64,000 nt of DNA from Cardinalis cardinalis (Eukaryota > Chordata > Aves > Passeriformes > Cardinalidae), in the NCBI GenBank assembly GCA_014549065.1, contig JACDOX010000023.1:1615980-1679979 (forward strand), given 5' to 3'. Positions 25,735-37,000 of the stretch are shown here, one piece after another (position 1 is the first letter of the stretch; each line of letters starts with the position of its first letter). The notes under the pieces are model-generated. The model was given only the letters and a program-made list of their open reading frames with translations, was not told the DNA's origin and did not search any database. The translations under genes and the position numbers were made by a program.

Positions 25735-27941
25735 ACCTAATCAGAAAGGGAAATCGAGATGCTTAAGATCCCATAAAATAAAGTAAAGAAGGTCTTTGTG
25801 CCAGCAAGATAAATGGATGAGCCTTTTCAAAGTAATTATTTTACTTTTTTCATCTGTATGTGCCACTCAGGAGGCGAAATCCAGATTTCAACCATAGCTT
25901 TCTCTGCTGTTGCACTAACTGCTAGTGCTGGCTGGGTGGATGCTGTTTACATTTCCCAGAGAAAATGAAATGCATTTTTTTTCTTTTTTTCTTTTTTTTG
26001 TATCTGCCAAACCCAGGTTTACCCTGTGTTAAAACAGAAAGCTTCTTAACANCTGGAAAAAACAGAACCTGAAACATGGTGGAAAGGGCTTTTAGTGCAA
26101 GGGTAGCCTGGCAGCCATGGTGCAAGCTCAGTGAAACCCTTGAAATGCCCCTGCTTGACCCAGGCCAGGGCTTATTCCCTTATTCCCCTTCCTCTCCAAC
26201 AGCTTTCTCCCCTCTGTACAGTGACAGAGGCTTATGGGCTGGAGTTGCAAAAACTCTGGGGCTACCTTTGCTCTTTAGGATTTCTGATTGAAGAAAAGAA
26301 TGAAAAGAAAAAATAAAATAAAAAAGAGTGTATTTTCCTTGACTTTTTCTTCAAAATTTTGATGGCTCTTTTATCATGATTTTCCACTATGTATACAAGG
26401 TCCAAAACCAAAGTGCATGAATAAATGCCTTAAAATTACAATGTAGCTGGAAATCAGGATCAGGAGCTCCATGCTGAACAATTTTTGCACATACTCCCTG
26501 AAATGTATTAAATTACTACACAACATATAGCTAATAACACAAATCATTAAACATGTTCCACACATCTCTGAACATTTAAGAACTTGAAATCCAGATCTGG
26601 ATGTGCCAGTTTCTTAATATGTAGTTAATAATTTTTCCATTGAATATGTACACAAATCTGCTATTTTTATATATAACTTGGACAGGGGAATACTAAGTAA
26701 TTAAAACAGAAATAATCCAATGATATGAACTTTGGAATCTCTGCAGAGTGAAATGATCCCATCATCAAAATACCTTCAAAGAAAGGAAGAGTGAAGGAAT
26801 CCATAACACCATGGTCAGTATCCCTTTATGGGTCCTTGTTTTTAGAACATATATGACTGTGTTTGGTTTGGGTTTTTTACAGTTTTGGCCGATATAGCAC
26901 TGAATGTCTGTATAAAACAAAACTGTGTGTCCCTTGTCTTCCTAGTCTAGCAAGTACNAGTCCTCCTAGTAAGTCTTCCTAACTTTTATGGTCTAAGAAG
27001 TGCTGAATAATTTTTTTTCCTGTATACTTTCTTGATTTTTAATAATTTTATCTCAACTACTCATCAGTCATCTTTTTTTTCCAAGCCAAGGAATCCTCTG
27101 CCNCCTAAACTCTCCATGTAGAGAAGCTCTTCCACATGTCAGATAATCCTTATTGCACCCTGCTTTAGCTCTCCTCCTTCTGCTATGCCTTTTTGGAGGT
27201 GAGGGCTCAGAGGTGTGCTCAGTAGTCACTCTGAACATCCTCAACATTGTTATTCTTCCCCTCAAAAGGACTCTTGAAGTGCTGTGTGCTGGCTGCTAGT
27301 GAGCATTGGGATGACATTCTCTTGGAGTTTAAAGGTCCATTTTAAGGAGGACTTATCCTCATGGCTCACGGATTCATTGGGCCATTATACCTGAATTCAG
27401 AGGATTTTATGTCCTCTGCAGGGCAGTTTAGACAACCTAAATTTTATACCTCTGTTTTGTGCTTACAGTGGAATGAATGTGCCTCGGTGCTTCTGAAGGA
27501 GAAATCCCTTCCAGCAGCCAACAGTCTGTGTGCCTCTTATGTGCCTCAGCCCATTGAAAATTTAACCAAAAATTGTCTNCTGAGTAATAAAATAGAAAGG
27601 AAAGGCCATATTGAAAAAGTAGAGGGGATGGTAGATGTTCTGAGGTTCTGGTTCTTGGCCTCAGTTTCCTGTTTTCAGTAGTAGTGTAACATAAAATGTG
27701 AAGTTTTTTCCAAGAAAAAAAACCAGAATCAATCTACTACCACTATTTGAGAGGTAAGTAATTTCTCTTGTTTCTGGAGAAACCTTGTCAGGTTTCTCTC
27801 TCAGGTCAAAGAAGGAAGCTTGTAGTTACTTTTGGGTTTTCATATCATTAGATTGTGGTCAGAAGATGCTGCAAGTTGCTGTTTGAGGTTAGAATCAGAC
27901 ACCTCCATTCAAATTCAGGCAATATTATTGGATATGGGCAG

Positions 27942-27975
27942 AGAAGTTACTGAAAGTTAGAAGTTACTAAAAGTT
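27942..27975. repeat. Tandem duplication, 17-bp unit
   Basis: Two head-to-tail copies of a 17-mer (AGAAGTTACTGAAAGTT and a copy with one G-to-A difference). This is a slippage-type duplication. Confidence 0.85.
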
Positions 27976-30047
27976 TAGTATCATGAAATTATATAAAGCA
28001 TAACTCAGCCACAATCAAATATTTATTTCCTAGTTTGAGGCTCTCATTTTACGCTTTGAATGAATAAAATACAGCCTGGTCAAACACAGGTTGTGAGACA
28101 AGTGCAAGCTCTCCTCAGAGGTTAACAACCTGATTTCTCTCTCACACCAGTTTTACGGTCATTTAGCTCCATTGACTTTGGTGGAATGAGTCCTGATTTA
28201 CAGCATTGCTTCAGTGCAGGTTTAAAGCTGTGCTGCACAGTAGCAGTGCTGGTGTCAGGTCTTTGGGAGCAAAGTGTCTTTGCATTGTTCTTGCCACAAT
28301 GGCATCAGTTCTGAGGCCATAAAGAAAATGTTGATTAAATCTACATCCATAGTGAGCATATTTGGCAAAAATTATTTTGGTTTCTCATTTGTGGCATTAT
28401 TTTATCATTTAATATCGGTTATGAAGTTTGTTGGGTTTTTTTTTCCTCCAATGATTTGTCACTTACTGAGGTAATCCTGGGGTTTCAGATCAGAAATATA
28501 GATCAGAAGTTTACTAAGTCCATATTTGTGCATAATATTGATTGGAATACCTACCATCAAACTGAAATCTAAAAAAATGCTGCTAAATTTAAAAACAGAA
28601 GCCCAGGAACTAAAAAGATAGAATTAGTAATTTTAGGCATGACTTGGAAATTAGTTTACCTTCTGTCATCTCTCCTACGTGTGATTGTATGTTTGCACAC
28701 AATGGACTACCATTTCTTCAATATAATGTGCACCACCATAGGAGGTCTCCTGTGCTGCTTTTCTTACCTCATATTGACTTCCTAGTGTAGAGTAGGCAGG
28801 AAAAAACATCTGAGTGAATGCATCTGATCAAGCAATGAGAATCTGTGCTCTTAGCTTGACTCATGTTGAGACAAATACTGTGGGAAAACTGAGCACAATA
28901 AACTTTCAGTCTGCTCCTCTGCTAGGTAGATACAGCCTTGCCTGCTGGAGTTCTCCTTTAGGATCTTAAGCTCATGTAGGCTGAGGATATGGAAGAGCAC
29001 ATGTGCTTTTGATGTCTCTCTGGTGTACTGATTAAATGGCCAGAGCTCACTTTTCACAGTCCTTAGTCTGTCACTGTTATGAAGCTGTAGAATGATCTCC
29101 CTTGCGAGCCAGCCCTTGTCTTCTTATCCAGTGCAATGGCCATGCTCTTTGGAGAAGAGATCAGCTCTCTTCTCTTTCCCCTTAACACAATCTGAAGTGT
29201 GGTAGGAACATCAGGAGGGCAGGGCAGCATTAAAAAGAAGGATTTGTTCCCGGAGAGATGGCATTGTTTCTCAGTTCCCAGCAGCAGAAACTTTAAACTA
29301 ATGACCTTTCCAGAACATGTAAGCCAGCTGAGCCCAAGACTCATGTTCGTTTTGATGATTTGATATTTTGTTATGAACATTTCTAGCAGGGACAATGTTT
29401 TGCAACATCATATTAATGATAATAATAAATAAAACCAACTCCCTTTTCTGCCCCCAAAACAACCTCCACCGTGGCTGTTTACCCAATGGGTCTTGTGGGG
29501 CTTCTCAGCCTTTACAGTTGTCAGGGTCAGTGCAAGACAGAGCCTGCCGAAAGAACCAGGTACCTGTAGTGCCACTCCNGTGTTTCTCTTCCTCCCCCTC
29601 GCCCAAATCCTGACTTTAGGGAGGCAGTAGGTATTTTTTTCTTATGTGCCTGGCTTGTTGGGGGAGCCACATAGCTGTGGTCTGTTTGCTCAACATTAGC
29701 TGTGCTGCCCAAGTGTGAAAGCAAGCATGGAGTGTAGATTCTCTCAGACTTCTGTGGGATCTGGAGCAGATCCATGAGGAATGCTACTGTTTTCAGCACT
29801 TCCCTTGCTCTGCCTAAGACCAGGCACAGTGAGATATGAATGTTGTTACAGCTGCCACATACTATATATAAGCCTCATGTTGATGATTATTGCTTTAAAC
29901 TAGGAGGTCTTTGTTTAAAAATGTTTTCTTCCCACTAGAATCTACCAGGTTGAGTTATACTTAAAGTAATGCTTTCTATTTTTATTACTGTGAACAGTGT
30001 ACCTGGAATTTACATAATATCACACTTTGTATTTATAAAAAAATACA

Positions 30048-30090
30048 GTTTATTTATTTATTTATTTATTTATTTGTTTGTTTGTTTATT
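30048..30090. repeat. Microsatellite (TTTA)n / (TTTG)n
   Basis: About seven TTTA units run directly into about three TTTG units. It is a typical compound tetranucleotide microsatellite and likely length-polymorphic. Confidence 0.95.
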
Positions 30091-30204
30091 GTGCAGACAG
30101 CTTTATAGTGCTGGAGAACTAGCCCCAAATTAATTGAAACAAATTGGCCTATTCATTTTTCAGTTGTTCATATCATTTTCTGTTTTGGTTTCTTTATTAC
30201 TTCT

Positions 30205-30226
30205 AGTGGATCTGTTTCGATCCACT
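30205..30226. repeat. Short perfect hairpin
   Basis: AGTGGATC and its exact reverse complement GATCCACT are separated by 6 nt. The stem does not extend beyond 8 bp. An inverted repeat this short is expected occasionally by chance in 64 kb, and it is too short for a microRNA precursor. Confidence 0.6.
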
Positions 30227-31596
30227 CCCTCAATTATATTGCTTTTCTTTAAAATATAATGAACTCTGTTGCATTTCAGAGAGCTGCATGGTCAACTCAT
30301 GTCACTTCTGTCACCCTGCTGAATGCCACNTCACATTGCCAATGCTTGGAAGCACTGACTGCTGGCTTCTGCAAGACTGGAAGGAAAGGAAGACCTGGAC
30401 ACATTGACTACATCTCAACTACTGAACAAAATTANTCAGGGAATTTTCCTGGAGGCCAGCTGGCATGAAATAGCTTGAATCCACACAGCTAAACTCTCTT
30501 GCCCTCCAAGTCATGGTGGCCACATCCAAAGTATCTATTGGAGATGGTGCCTGACCTGGGTCAGTACCCAAGCTGTGCTTTGGCATTGTCTGGAAGAGCA
30601 TTAGCAGGCTTGCACCAAAACCATGCCAGGGACCAGTTTGGTGGAATGGATGGTTTCAGGCCCATGCCTTGCTGGTCTTTTTTAGTTTATTTAATGTCAG
30701 AGGGAAACCTCAGTAATTCTGTCAGGAGTCAACAGGAAAGCCCCTTCTGGCCTCAGCAACCAGAAGCTGCTGAGAAGTATAATCATTAGTTGTTCACCTC
30801 CTTCACATTTGGATTCTTTTTCTCATTTTATTTTTTACCAAATGAGCACTGAAAATATTTGAAATCTCATTGAGTAATAAAATTTGTTTGCTGTCTGCAC
30901 AAAACTTGTTGGTTTTGAACTACCAAGAGATTTTTCACACAAGCTGAGCTTCTGGCAAAGCCNGCTTCAGCTCTCCTCCCTGATGAAGGGTCTCCTGTGG
31001 CTTTGGGCAAGTTGCTAAGAGCTTGTGTGATCAGTGCCCTGTGTGGATATAGGGGTAAAAAGCAATGAGGTGCTGAGATACAAACACATCATTTGCTTGA
31101 GGTCACATAAGCATGCTGAACTGATGTGAANATAAAACTCCCTTTGATTTCTGTGGCAACTTATTTCACGTGTCTGGGAAGGCAATTTATTTTAAACCCT
31201 GCAAAAAGGACATGGAGTATGTTGTTATATCTTTTCAAAGTCAGAGCTCTGGGGCTGGGGTTGGATAAGCCTGATATGTCNTTCATACAGGGGGAGGTAG
31301 TGGAGAGCTAGTGCTCTGTTTTTCTAGACCTAACTCTGTGCAATGGTACCCTGATTATCCCATGGAACACTGTACTTCACAGTACTGTGTTATACTTCTG
31401 CCTGCAGCAATATAAATCAGAATCAGGCAATTCATGCCTAAATCTTTTTCTCTATTCTGAAGATAAATGGCAGTGAAGGCCAAGTAGTTTTATAGAGCTC
31501 ATTGTACAAAATTATTGTATTAGGCCATGCTGTATTACTGAGATTACAGAAAATTACCTACATGTATTGAATTAAACCATGATTTTCCAATGATCT

Positions 31597-31614
31597 CAGC
31601 AGCAGCAGCAGCAG
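31597..31614. repeat. Trinucleotide run (CAG)6
   Basis: Six uninterrupted CAG units in non-coding sequence. It is a short microsatellite with no coding context. Confidence 0.9.
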
Positions 31615-33450
31615 AACTGGGACAATTTAATCACAGTATTATCAGTTTGGTAGGTAACTGCTATCCTGAATTGCTGCTCAGAATGAAAAAATGGTATTTT
31701 TTTATCCAGAAACTAGCCCTTATTTAACTTCCAGCGCTAGGCCTTACTTTTCTTAGACCTCAGGCATATATTTGAATTTCTGAAGCTGACAAGTACTGAT
31801 TTCAACAACATTTAGAGCAATACATATTTTGCCTTAGGTTTGCTACAGGATGGATGTGCTCTTAATTAATGTGGTCATTTGATGTACAGCACCTTGCTGA
31901 ACTATTAGAACTTGATTGTGTGCTTTTACCCAGTGTTCCTTTTTGGGTAAAAAGTCTGTTTCATAATTTACCTATTCATGGATCAGTCTCATAAAGGAGG
32001 TTGTAGAGCCCTACACATGTTGTCATACTTGGCCCAGGCTGTGCAAATCTTATTTAATGAAAATGTTACGAAGCAAATAATCAAGTTGTTGACCAGAATA
32101 TTCAGAATACTCAATACTCAGAAACTGGTATGTTTTTCTCTGAGCTGGAGTTTGAAAAGCAGGAAGTATGGTAAAGCAGAGGAGGAACATTGAACCTTAT
32201 CTAATTTTGCCTCCCTTTTCCTTCCCTTTTCTGTCTTGCCCCTCAATCTTCAAGCACTCTCCCATGGATGCTTGCATATGGCAGTGACTCTACTCAGACC
32301 TACTGAGACCAGTGCTTCAGTAAGGGTTTGTAAGGCCAATTTGTTTATTTTTGCAGTCTGATCTTGTGAGAAACTGAGGAGGTCTTGCATCTCCCTCCTA
32401 CTGATAACAGTGGTGTTGAAAGAGCTCAGTGCATTCCAGAGCAAAGCGTTGGAGGCTGTGGGTTAGAGAGCTGCTAACTCTCCTTTGGAAGTACATGCAG
32501 ATTCCTTTGGCCTTCACTGAGGGAAAGCCTGGATCCCCACTAAAGAAAAAGAAAAGTAAACAACGAAAACCTAAGATACAAACCCCCAACACAATAGTTG
32601 TGGTGGTCCAAATAAAACACAAAAACCCCAGTTTCAGCCCAAGCACTCAGTCTAGGGAGGCTTTGGAATTCGGGGCTTGAAGCTCGACCCAGGGATGAGT
32701 CCATGGTCTCTTTGTGGGAGAAGGGTACAGGCTCTGGCCATGCTCAAGAGGGCTTTGGTGTGCAAGGATGTAGCCCTGTGGCCTGGGCTGGTAGTCCCAG
32801 CCTGCTGGCTCAGTGCTCATTCACCCTGCACAGGCTCTGAGCTGTGCTCTGCACCATTACCCCAGGCTTCATCTCAGGCTCTTTTTGACCCTCTTTGGCT
32901 GTTTTAAAGCTGGATCCTTTCAGCTTATGTTCTCTCTCAAACAATTCCCTCTCCTCCCCCCCCCATCCTTTTCTACTTCCACAACTGAACTCACTTTTCC
33001 AAACTGCCCATTCCACCATCTATCCACTCCATATGTTTATATTTTCCTATTGCTGAGGCATGGCATGCTGACCTGCCTGGACAGAGCTCCTTTATCACAG
33101 AGATAAACATGATGTCCCCCTCACATAGAGTTTCTATCATGTGTGACCTTTCATCTTGAACTGCCATGACCTTTTTTTTATTAATGCTGTACTGTGCTGC
33201 TCGCAGAAGCCAGGAAAGAAAATCTTTTGTTTCTAGATAGAATACTGCTAAAGGACATGATACGGTCTTGTTTTTAATCCAGCTAATTAAAATCTGCATG
33301 TGCAGTGTAACTGAGAATGCAGCCTTCGCCCACCACTTTCCCACAGGCAGGGAATAAAGGCCTTTAGTGCAGCAGCAGCTAGCCACCCTTGGATAACAGA
33401 GAACAGAGACCACAATTCATCCCAGCTTTCCTTATCATATTCGCAGAGGG

Positions 33451-33501
33451 CTTTCCCCTCCCTCCCTCTTTCCCTCCCCCTTTCCCTCCCCCTCTCCCTC
33501 C
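33451..33501. repeat. Homopyrimidine C-rich tract, quadruplex-capable on the minus strand
   Basis: Fifty-one consecutive pyrimidines contain eight runs of three or more C (starting at 33455, 33460, 33464, 33472, 33476, 33484, 33488 and 33496). The minus strand therefore has enough G-runs for two consecutive quadruplexes, and the plus strand could form an i-motif. The tract ends at an unresolved base (33502). An open frame read through it on the minus strand gives an Arg-Glu-Gly repeat and is an artefact. Confidence 0.9.
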
Positions 33502-33624
33502 NTGGAATCACTTACTGTAGCTATGTGCCTCTATATATCACTGCAGAATGTAATCAAGTTAAAAATATGTTAGCTTGCATTTATCTATGCTCCAGTGAGC
33601 TTCAAATATAATTCATTTCTAGTT

Positions 33625-33652
33625 AAAAAAAGGGAAAAGGGGGGGAGGGGAG

Positions 33653-33734
<82 letters not shown>

Positions 33735-33773
33735 NNNNNNNNNNNNNNNNNNNNNNNNAAAGAAAGAAAGAAA

Positions 33774-33853
<80 letters not shown>

Positions 33854-33874
33854 AAAAGAAAGAGAAAGAAAAAG
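33625..33874. repeat. Homopurine tract with (GAAA)n microsatellite, interrupted by a 24-N gap
   Basis: The plus strand is purine-only for 250 nt apart from the unresolved bases. It opens with an A/G-rich leader containing G-runs (33632-33650), then has many GAAA units from about 33654, with a few interruptions near the 3' end (about 33771 and 33855-33873). N bases fill 33735-33758, so the array was probably not spanned by reads and its true length is unknown. Lys-Glu-Arg frames on the plus strand and Phe-Leu-Ser frames on the minus strand here are translation artefacts of the repeat. Confidence 0.97.
33735..33758. other. Assembly gap inside the GAAA repeat, 24 N
   Basis: Twenty-four unresolved bases with GAAA units on both sides. 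The size may be a placeholder rather than a measured length. Confidence 0.98.
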
Positions 33875-34032
33875 TGTCTATCTCTAATCAAGTGTCAATC
33901 CTACTTATTTTAAAACAGTTCTGCCAAGAACTAAGTGAAAATCACAGTTTAGCAGTTCACACTTTTGTATGTTCATTATGTTGACTTTTTTGGATTTACT
34001 GGATAGTTGTGGTTATTACTAAAGCTGCCTTT

Positions 34033-34055
34033 TGTGTGTGTGTGTGTGTGTGTGT
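34033..34055. repeat. Microsatellite (TG)n, about 11 units
   Basis: An uninterrupted TG dinucleotide repeat. It is common in vertebrate genomes and likely polymorphic, and it can adopt Z-DNA under supercoiling. Confidence 0.95.
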
Positions 34056-37000
34056 CAGGGAGAGGGTGCCATGGGATTTTTTCTTATGAAATATTTTCTT
34101 GGTTAGTTTTTCTCTTGGTGGTTTTTGTTGGGTAACTGAAATGGGGAGGGAGGAGGAAAAGGAGGGCAGCCTGGTGGGAAGGAGCAGTGAGGGCANAATG
34201 GGAAGCATTAAAATTAAGCCCCCACCTGTTTTCTCTTTCTTCAAGCCATGTTTTATATGATGATGAGGTCATCAGGATGCATAAAAATGTGCCAGGAGAT
34301 TCAAAACTTGGAAGGAGATTGTACAACATGAGTAGAAAATACATTTGAGTGCATGTGCAGAATCCCTTCCCCCAGAGAAGCACACAAACAGGCTTTCTGT
34401 GGTCATTCCCTGTAACCCGCACAAAGAGCTGCTCAAACAGCTGTGCCTTTGGCTGAGCACCATCCATGGGGCTGCTGTGGAAAATGCTGATGTTGGGGCA
34501 TTAACTTCCCCAACACAAATTCAGAGAAATATACTTACAGTTACTAATGGAAGGGATTGTGAATCCTCAATTAATATGCACTGTATTGGGAAATTATTTC
34601 CTTTATTTATTGTAACAAAAGAGTCATATGTGNGTTGTACTCAGGGAATGATTAAAGATATATGAAAAAGGAATGTTTTGAATTCCAATACAGCTTATTA
34701 GGTGACATCAGTCTAACTAAAGTACCTGACACCACATTTTAAAAGTATCTAAATATTTTGAAAACAGGGAACAGTATGATTAAAAGACGTCAGAAATACC
34801 ATGCTGCCTATATATTAAAATATGCCATGTTGATCAAGCATGAGAGTGCTTTTCATCCAAATTTGGTTATCTTATGCTGAAAATTTGGTTATCCTATGCT
34901 GAACTTAAGCAGGAATAGACAACTGCATACTTTTCTGCTTTTACTACCTATGGAGGGACAATATTAAATAAGAAATAGTTATTACTATACTTGTTTAATT
35001 CTGATATATTTACATACCATGGCATAAGTTTTTATGTATTTTGGAATTAGTGTCAAATCAGTAGAACAGTGGTAGCGAAGAAGACATTTATATGTATTTT
35101 ACCAAGTTAAGGTTTTCTGTTTCTCGTCTTTTGAGGAATACATTCAATAATTGCTTTTTAATAGTGACATCTACTTTGACACACTGAAAAGATTGTTAAT
35201 GTCAAGTCACATATTTGATATAAAATTACTGTTTGCATGTTGCACAAGCAATATAAGATTTATGAAGCTTCATGTATTCCATTTAAGTGGGCTAGTCTTA
35301 ATAAATATGGCTTTTTTTACTGTTGCTTAGCAGTCTTCCTTAAACATAAAATTAATTTGTATTTTGGGGGACAATTACAATTTTTATGGGCAGAGTCAAT
35401 GTTAAATTATGTCTTGTTATTCTGTGTAACTAATAACATAAATTAGGGTGGTAATTATTATTTTTGTCACTAATAGCTGTTGTTGTAGAGCACTTTTTAA
35501 GGAAAGGGCACATAACAAGAACTGAAAATCAACCCATTGCTATGTTAGTCACACATGGCAAGCAGCATGGCATAAATTCCCTCTGAAAGTTACTGAAGGA
35601 TGCTGAACATCAGGGCATGCTAAAGGTCAGGCTTAATAATGGGGCATAAATCTCAGATCCCCACAGTGAACATCTAATATAATGAAAATCAGGATGTCTT
35701 TACTGAGTCCCTAAACTGCTTTACGTGCTCACAGCTACATTCACAAAGTTNAGCTTGTGATAGGACCCAGAAGTGTGTAGGAGGTTCTCGTCAATACACT
35801 TAATGAAAAGAGGATCAAAATAACATTCTGTAATCTCACGTGTGGGACCTGAACCTGCACTTCCGATGTTCTGATTCATCTGTGTCACCAGCAACTGTTT
35901 ACAGGGATTCCTTGTTGGTGATTCCATGGAAAATAAGACTGTGACAGGAGGCCATACCNGAAAAAATTTTGTATCAATTTTTTGATAGTTTTCAATTCCC
36001 TTTTCAACACTTTATTTCAAAGTTTTCAAATTTTTACTGTTTATACATCTACTTTTTCTGCCACCTTTTTATTAACCTTGAGCACAACAGACATATACTG
36101 ATCTTTACTGAGAGGATATTCTACATTAAGTGAAACTTCAGAATCCCGAAGAGGCTGANATGTCATCCATGGCAGTTATTTAAAATATTCACCTATGGTT
36201 ACAGAAAGATCCCTCTAAAAATGACCCTTCTTCTTTCTTATACTAACCTGATAAAAAAGCAAGTACTTAAATCAGTGCCAAAAGTAGTGAAAGGAATAAT
36301 TGTGATTAAATTCTTTTGACACTGTAAATTCCCTTCGCAATCCATTTCTCAGATTTCACTGCATCCCTTCTTAAGAAAAGCTGGCTGGCCCAATTGTGCA
36401 AGAATATTTTAAAAGGCTATGAAACCAAAGGCTGGTTAATCAGACCCTTTCTNCAAATGATAAAGACCAAGGCAGAAATGCTGCAACAAAATTGATGATT
36501 CAGGGGGACAGTAGGAGACAGCTGCTGAACTGCAAACAGAATGTGAGTCACCTTCTCCCTCACTCTTGAATGAAAAAAAACCAAACTAAAACAATAATAT
36601 GATTAGAAATTACTTTCTCTACCCTCAGATTGAGGGAAGAGAGTGGCAGCCCATCTGTCCTTAAATAACTAGATAAGCTTATTACTGGTGGTGGACGGAA
36701 TGGTGTAGCCACATNGCTCTGGAAATGGAAGAGTAATGCTGACCAAATAATCTTGCTAAGGTCAGGTAAAGAATAATTCTGTGTGAATAAAAACCAACTT
36801 GGAACCTGGGGTTTAGCCTTCTGCAACAGTGNAGTTGCAACAATAATCCTAATAAGTAATGGGAACATAGGAACAGCACTTGTTAGTTATAAATAATTNA
36901 TTATCAGCAATGGGAAGCCTGTGGTAGCGGCAGGAGCCCAAGGCTGGTGCCCAGCAGATACCTGGCAAATGAAATGTGATGGGCACACAGAACGTCTCCT

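Larger units (their letters stand above)
23973..30047. other. Non-coding AT-rich unique sequence
   Basis: No supportable gene. Small visible features are a T17 run (25718-25734), an A-rich tract followed by CCAAA (about 24792-24809), and a 17-bp tandem duplication at 27942-27975. Open frames are at most 110 codons and unrecognised. Confidence 0.7.
30091..33450. other. Non-coding unique sequence
   Basis: No gene recognised. An 8-bp stem, 6-nt loop inverted repeat lies at 30205-30226. A (CAG)6 run is at 31597-31614 and a C9 run at 32956-32964. The part 32440-32900 is G/C-richer. The longest frame is 140 codons on the minus strand (32991-33413), with no recognisable domain. Confidence 0.7.

Noticed and set aside
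30205..30226. Hairpin considered as a microRNA precursor or transposon terminal repeat
   Set aside because: The stem is only 8 bp, does not extend, and there is no partner copy.
32991..33413. 140-codon minus-strand open frame, the longest not explained by gaps or repeats
   Set aside because: No recognisable domain. With a stop frequency near 6 percent per codon a few frames of 120 or more codons are expected by chance in 64 kb on six frames.
33595..33984. 129-codon Lys/Glu/Arg-rich frame and the matching Phe/Leu/Ser frame on the other strand
   Set aside because: Pure translation of the GAAA microsatellite.
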